From Prevotella falsenii DSM 22864 = JCM 15124 (GTDB lineage Bacteria; Bacteroidota; Bacteroidia; Bacteroidales; Bacteroidaceae): a stretch of DNA of 64,000 nt. The stretch covers positions 1 to 64,000 of the forward strand of contig NZ_BAJY01000011.1 in the NCBI RefSeq assembly GCF_000613945.1, given 5' to 3'. Positions 63,411 to 64,000 of this stretch are shown here, in pieces; position 1 is the first letter of the stretch, and every line of letters starts with the position of its first letter. A model generated the notes under the pieces. The model made no database searches, had not been told where the DNA came from, and saw only the letters and a list, made by a program, of their open reading frames with translations. The position numbers and the translations under genes were made by a program.

Positions 63411-64000
63411 TTATATAAGGTGGCGCGCAAACTCTATGATGGTGTCTTTGCCACGATGAAAATCTTCGGAAGTAAGGTTTACCTTATAGTCCGGGTCTAT
63501 GCCAAACTCGGTCATTTGCTTGTCCTTATCGTACATCGGACAAGCCGAAAAGCGCACCGACCAGCCGTTGGGAAGCTCGGCAGAGAAAGGCAATCCTGCT
63601 CCTCCGCCGGTACGGTCGCCCACCGTTTTCACGTTCGGGAAACAGCGCATATACTTTACAAACTCGTTGGCAGCGGAGAAAACACTGCGGTTGGTCAGCA
63701 CAAACACAGGCTTTTGCCAGCGTATTCCCTTTCCGGGCTTTAAGGTTTGCTGTTTCATTGGCGAAAAATCGTTGTGCCCTTTCCCCGTTTTGTGTTGCAT
63801 ATAGCCCACAAGTACCGACTTGTTGGTGAACCTTGCAGCCAGTTCTTCCGCATTGTTAAGTGCACCTCCACCATTGTTTCGCACATCTATAATAAGGGCT
63901 CTGCAAGGTTGGAAGTAGAGAAGAATGTCGTCAAGGTTGCCTGCGCCTATTCCGCGTTGGAAACTTTCGCAACGCAAATAGCCGATGTTGTCATCGAGAA
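63411..64000 (-). CDS. S41-family (C-terminal processing) peptidase, 3' part
   Basis: The frame runs off the window edge, so only the last 195 or so codons are seen. The S41 core is clear: YLRCESFQRGIG, ALIIDVRNNGGGALNNAEEL, PVFVLTNRSVFSAANEFVKY with the catalytic Ser in NRSVFSAA, and GDRTGGGAGLPFSAELPNG. S41 proteases cleave near the C-terminus of substrates; the Bacteroidetes members are often exported, but the signal region is outside the window. It is followed by a strong terminator. Confidence 0.9.
   Translation of the reverse strand, partial: LDDNIGYLRCESFQRGIGAGNLDDILLYFQPCRALIIDVRNNGGGALNNAEELAARFTNKSVLVGYMQHKTGKGHNDFSPMKQQTLKPGKGIRWQKPVFVLTNRSVFSAANEFVKYMRCFPNVKTVGDRTGGGAGLPFSAELPNGWSVRFSACPMYDKDKQMTEFGIDPDYKVNLTSEDFHRGKDTIIEFARHLI

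Overview
The window is chromosomal DNA from a Bacteroidales bacterium, most likely a Prevotella close to P. intermedia. Several things point there: promoters of the Bacteroidetes type (TTTG-N19-TAnnTTTG), a fused murF-alr gene, an OstA-like/SurA-like/mutL cluster, GSCFA and BACON-domain proteins, a tig-clpP-clpX-recQ block, a T9SS-like C-terminal domain and the PorV/PorQ family. The species is inference from memory of the families; no search was run.

Layout. 1-10.3 kb (minus strand): an OmpA-family porin, then a likely operon guaB - PPIase - SurA-like PPIase - OstA-like - 90-aa membrane protein - mutL. 10.3-16 kb (minus): an outer-membrane receptor and a DUF349 protein. 16-19.7 kb (minus): corA, pepD and a flippase-like membrane protein. 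19.7-22.7 kb (plus): rsmA, a free-Met-R-SO reductase, frr, rsgA. 22.9-25.8 kb (minus): a secreted adhesin-like protein, an HU-related protein and a small protein, with two tandem-repeat arrays. 26.1-31.3 kb (plus): GSCFA protein, Fur-family regulator, murF-alr, rmuC. 31.3-32.8 kb is gene-poor and rich in small mobile-like repeats. 32.8-41.5 kb (plus): a five-gene cell-surface cluster (two paralogous BACON lipoproteins, a subtilisin-like protease, a PorV/PorQ-type barrel, a secreted protein). 41.6-47.8 kb (plus): an orphan histidine kinase, then yceD-rpmF-fabH-era-der and a lipoprotein. 48.1-52.4 kb: mlaF/mlaE (minus), divergent lptB and ettA (plus). 52.7-54 kb: an orphan lipoprotein and tRNA-Gln(CUG). 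54.4-60.5 kb (minus): recQ, clpX, clpP, tig. 61.1-64 kb (minus): fhs and a partial S41 peptidase.

The most striking features are not single genes. (1) Six genes (ompA-like, guaB, the outer-membrane receptor, the DUF349 gene, the PorV-like gene, fhs) are each split by a net one-base frameshift. Housekeeping genes are among them, so sequencing or assembly error is the leading explanation, although the receptor's A7 tract could also be a phase-variation site. (2) A roughly 188-bp intergenic element built from short palindromic modules occurs six times. A second ~120-bp repeat occurs twice, and ~200-bp inverted-repeat elements occur three times, one of them an internal-deletion derivative sitting between the two BACON paralogues. 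(3) The 32.8-41.5 kb cluster is the best candidate for an undescribed multi-protein surface system. (4) Several structured intergenic regions stand out: the corA leader, the era-der spacer, and a 59-bp perfect palindrome near tRNA-Gln.
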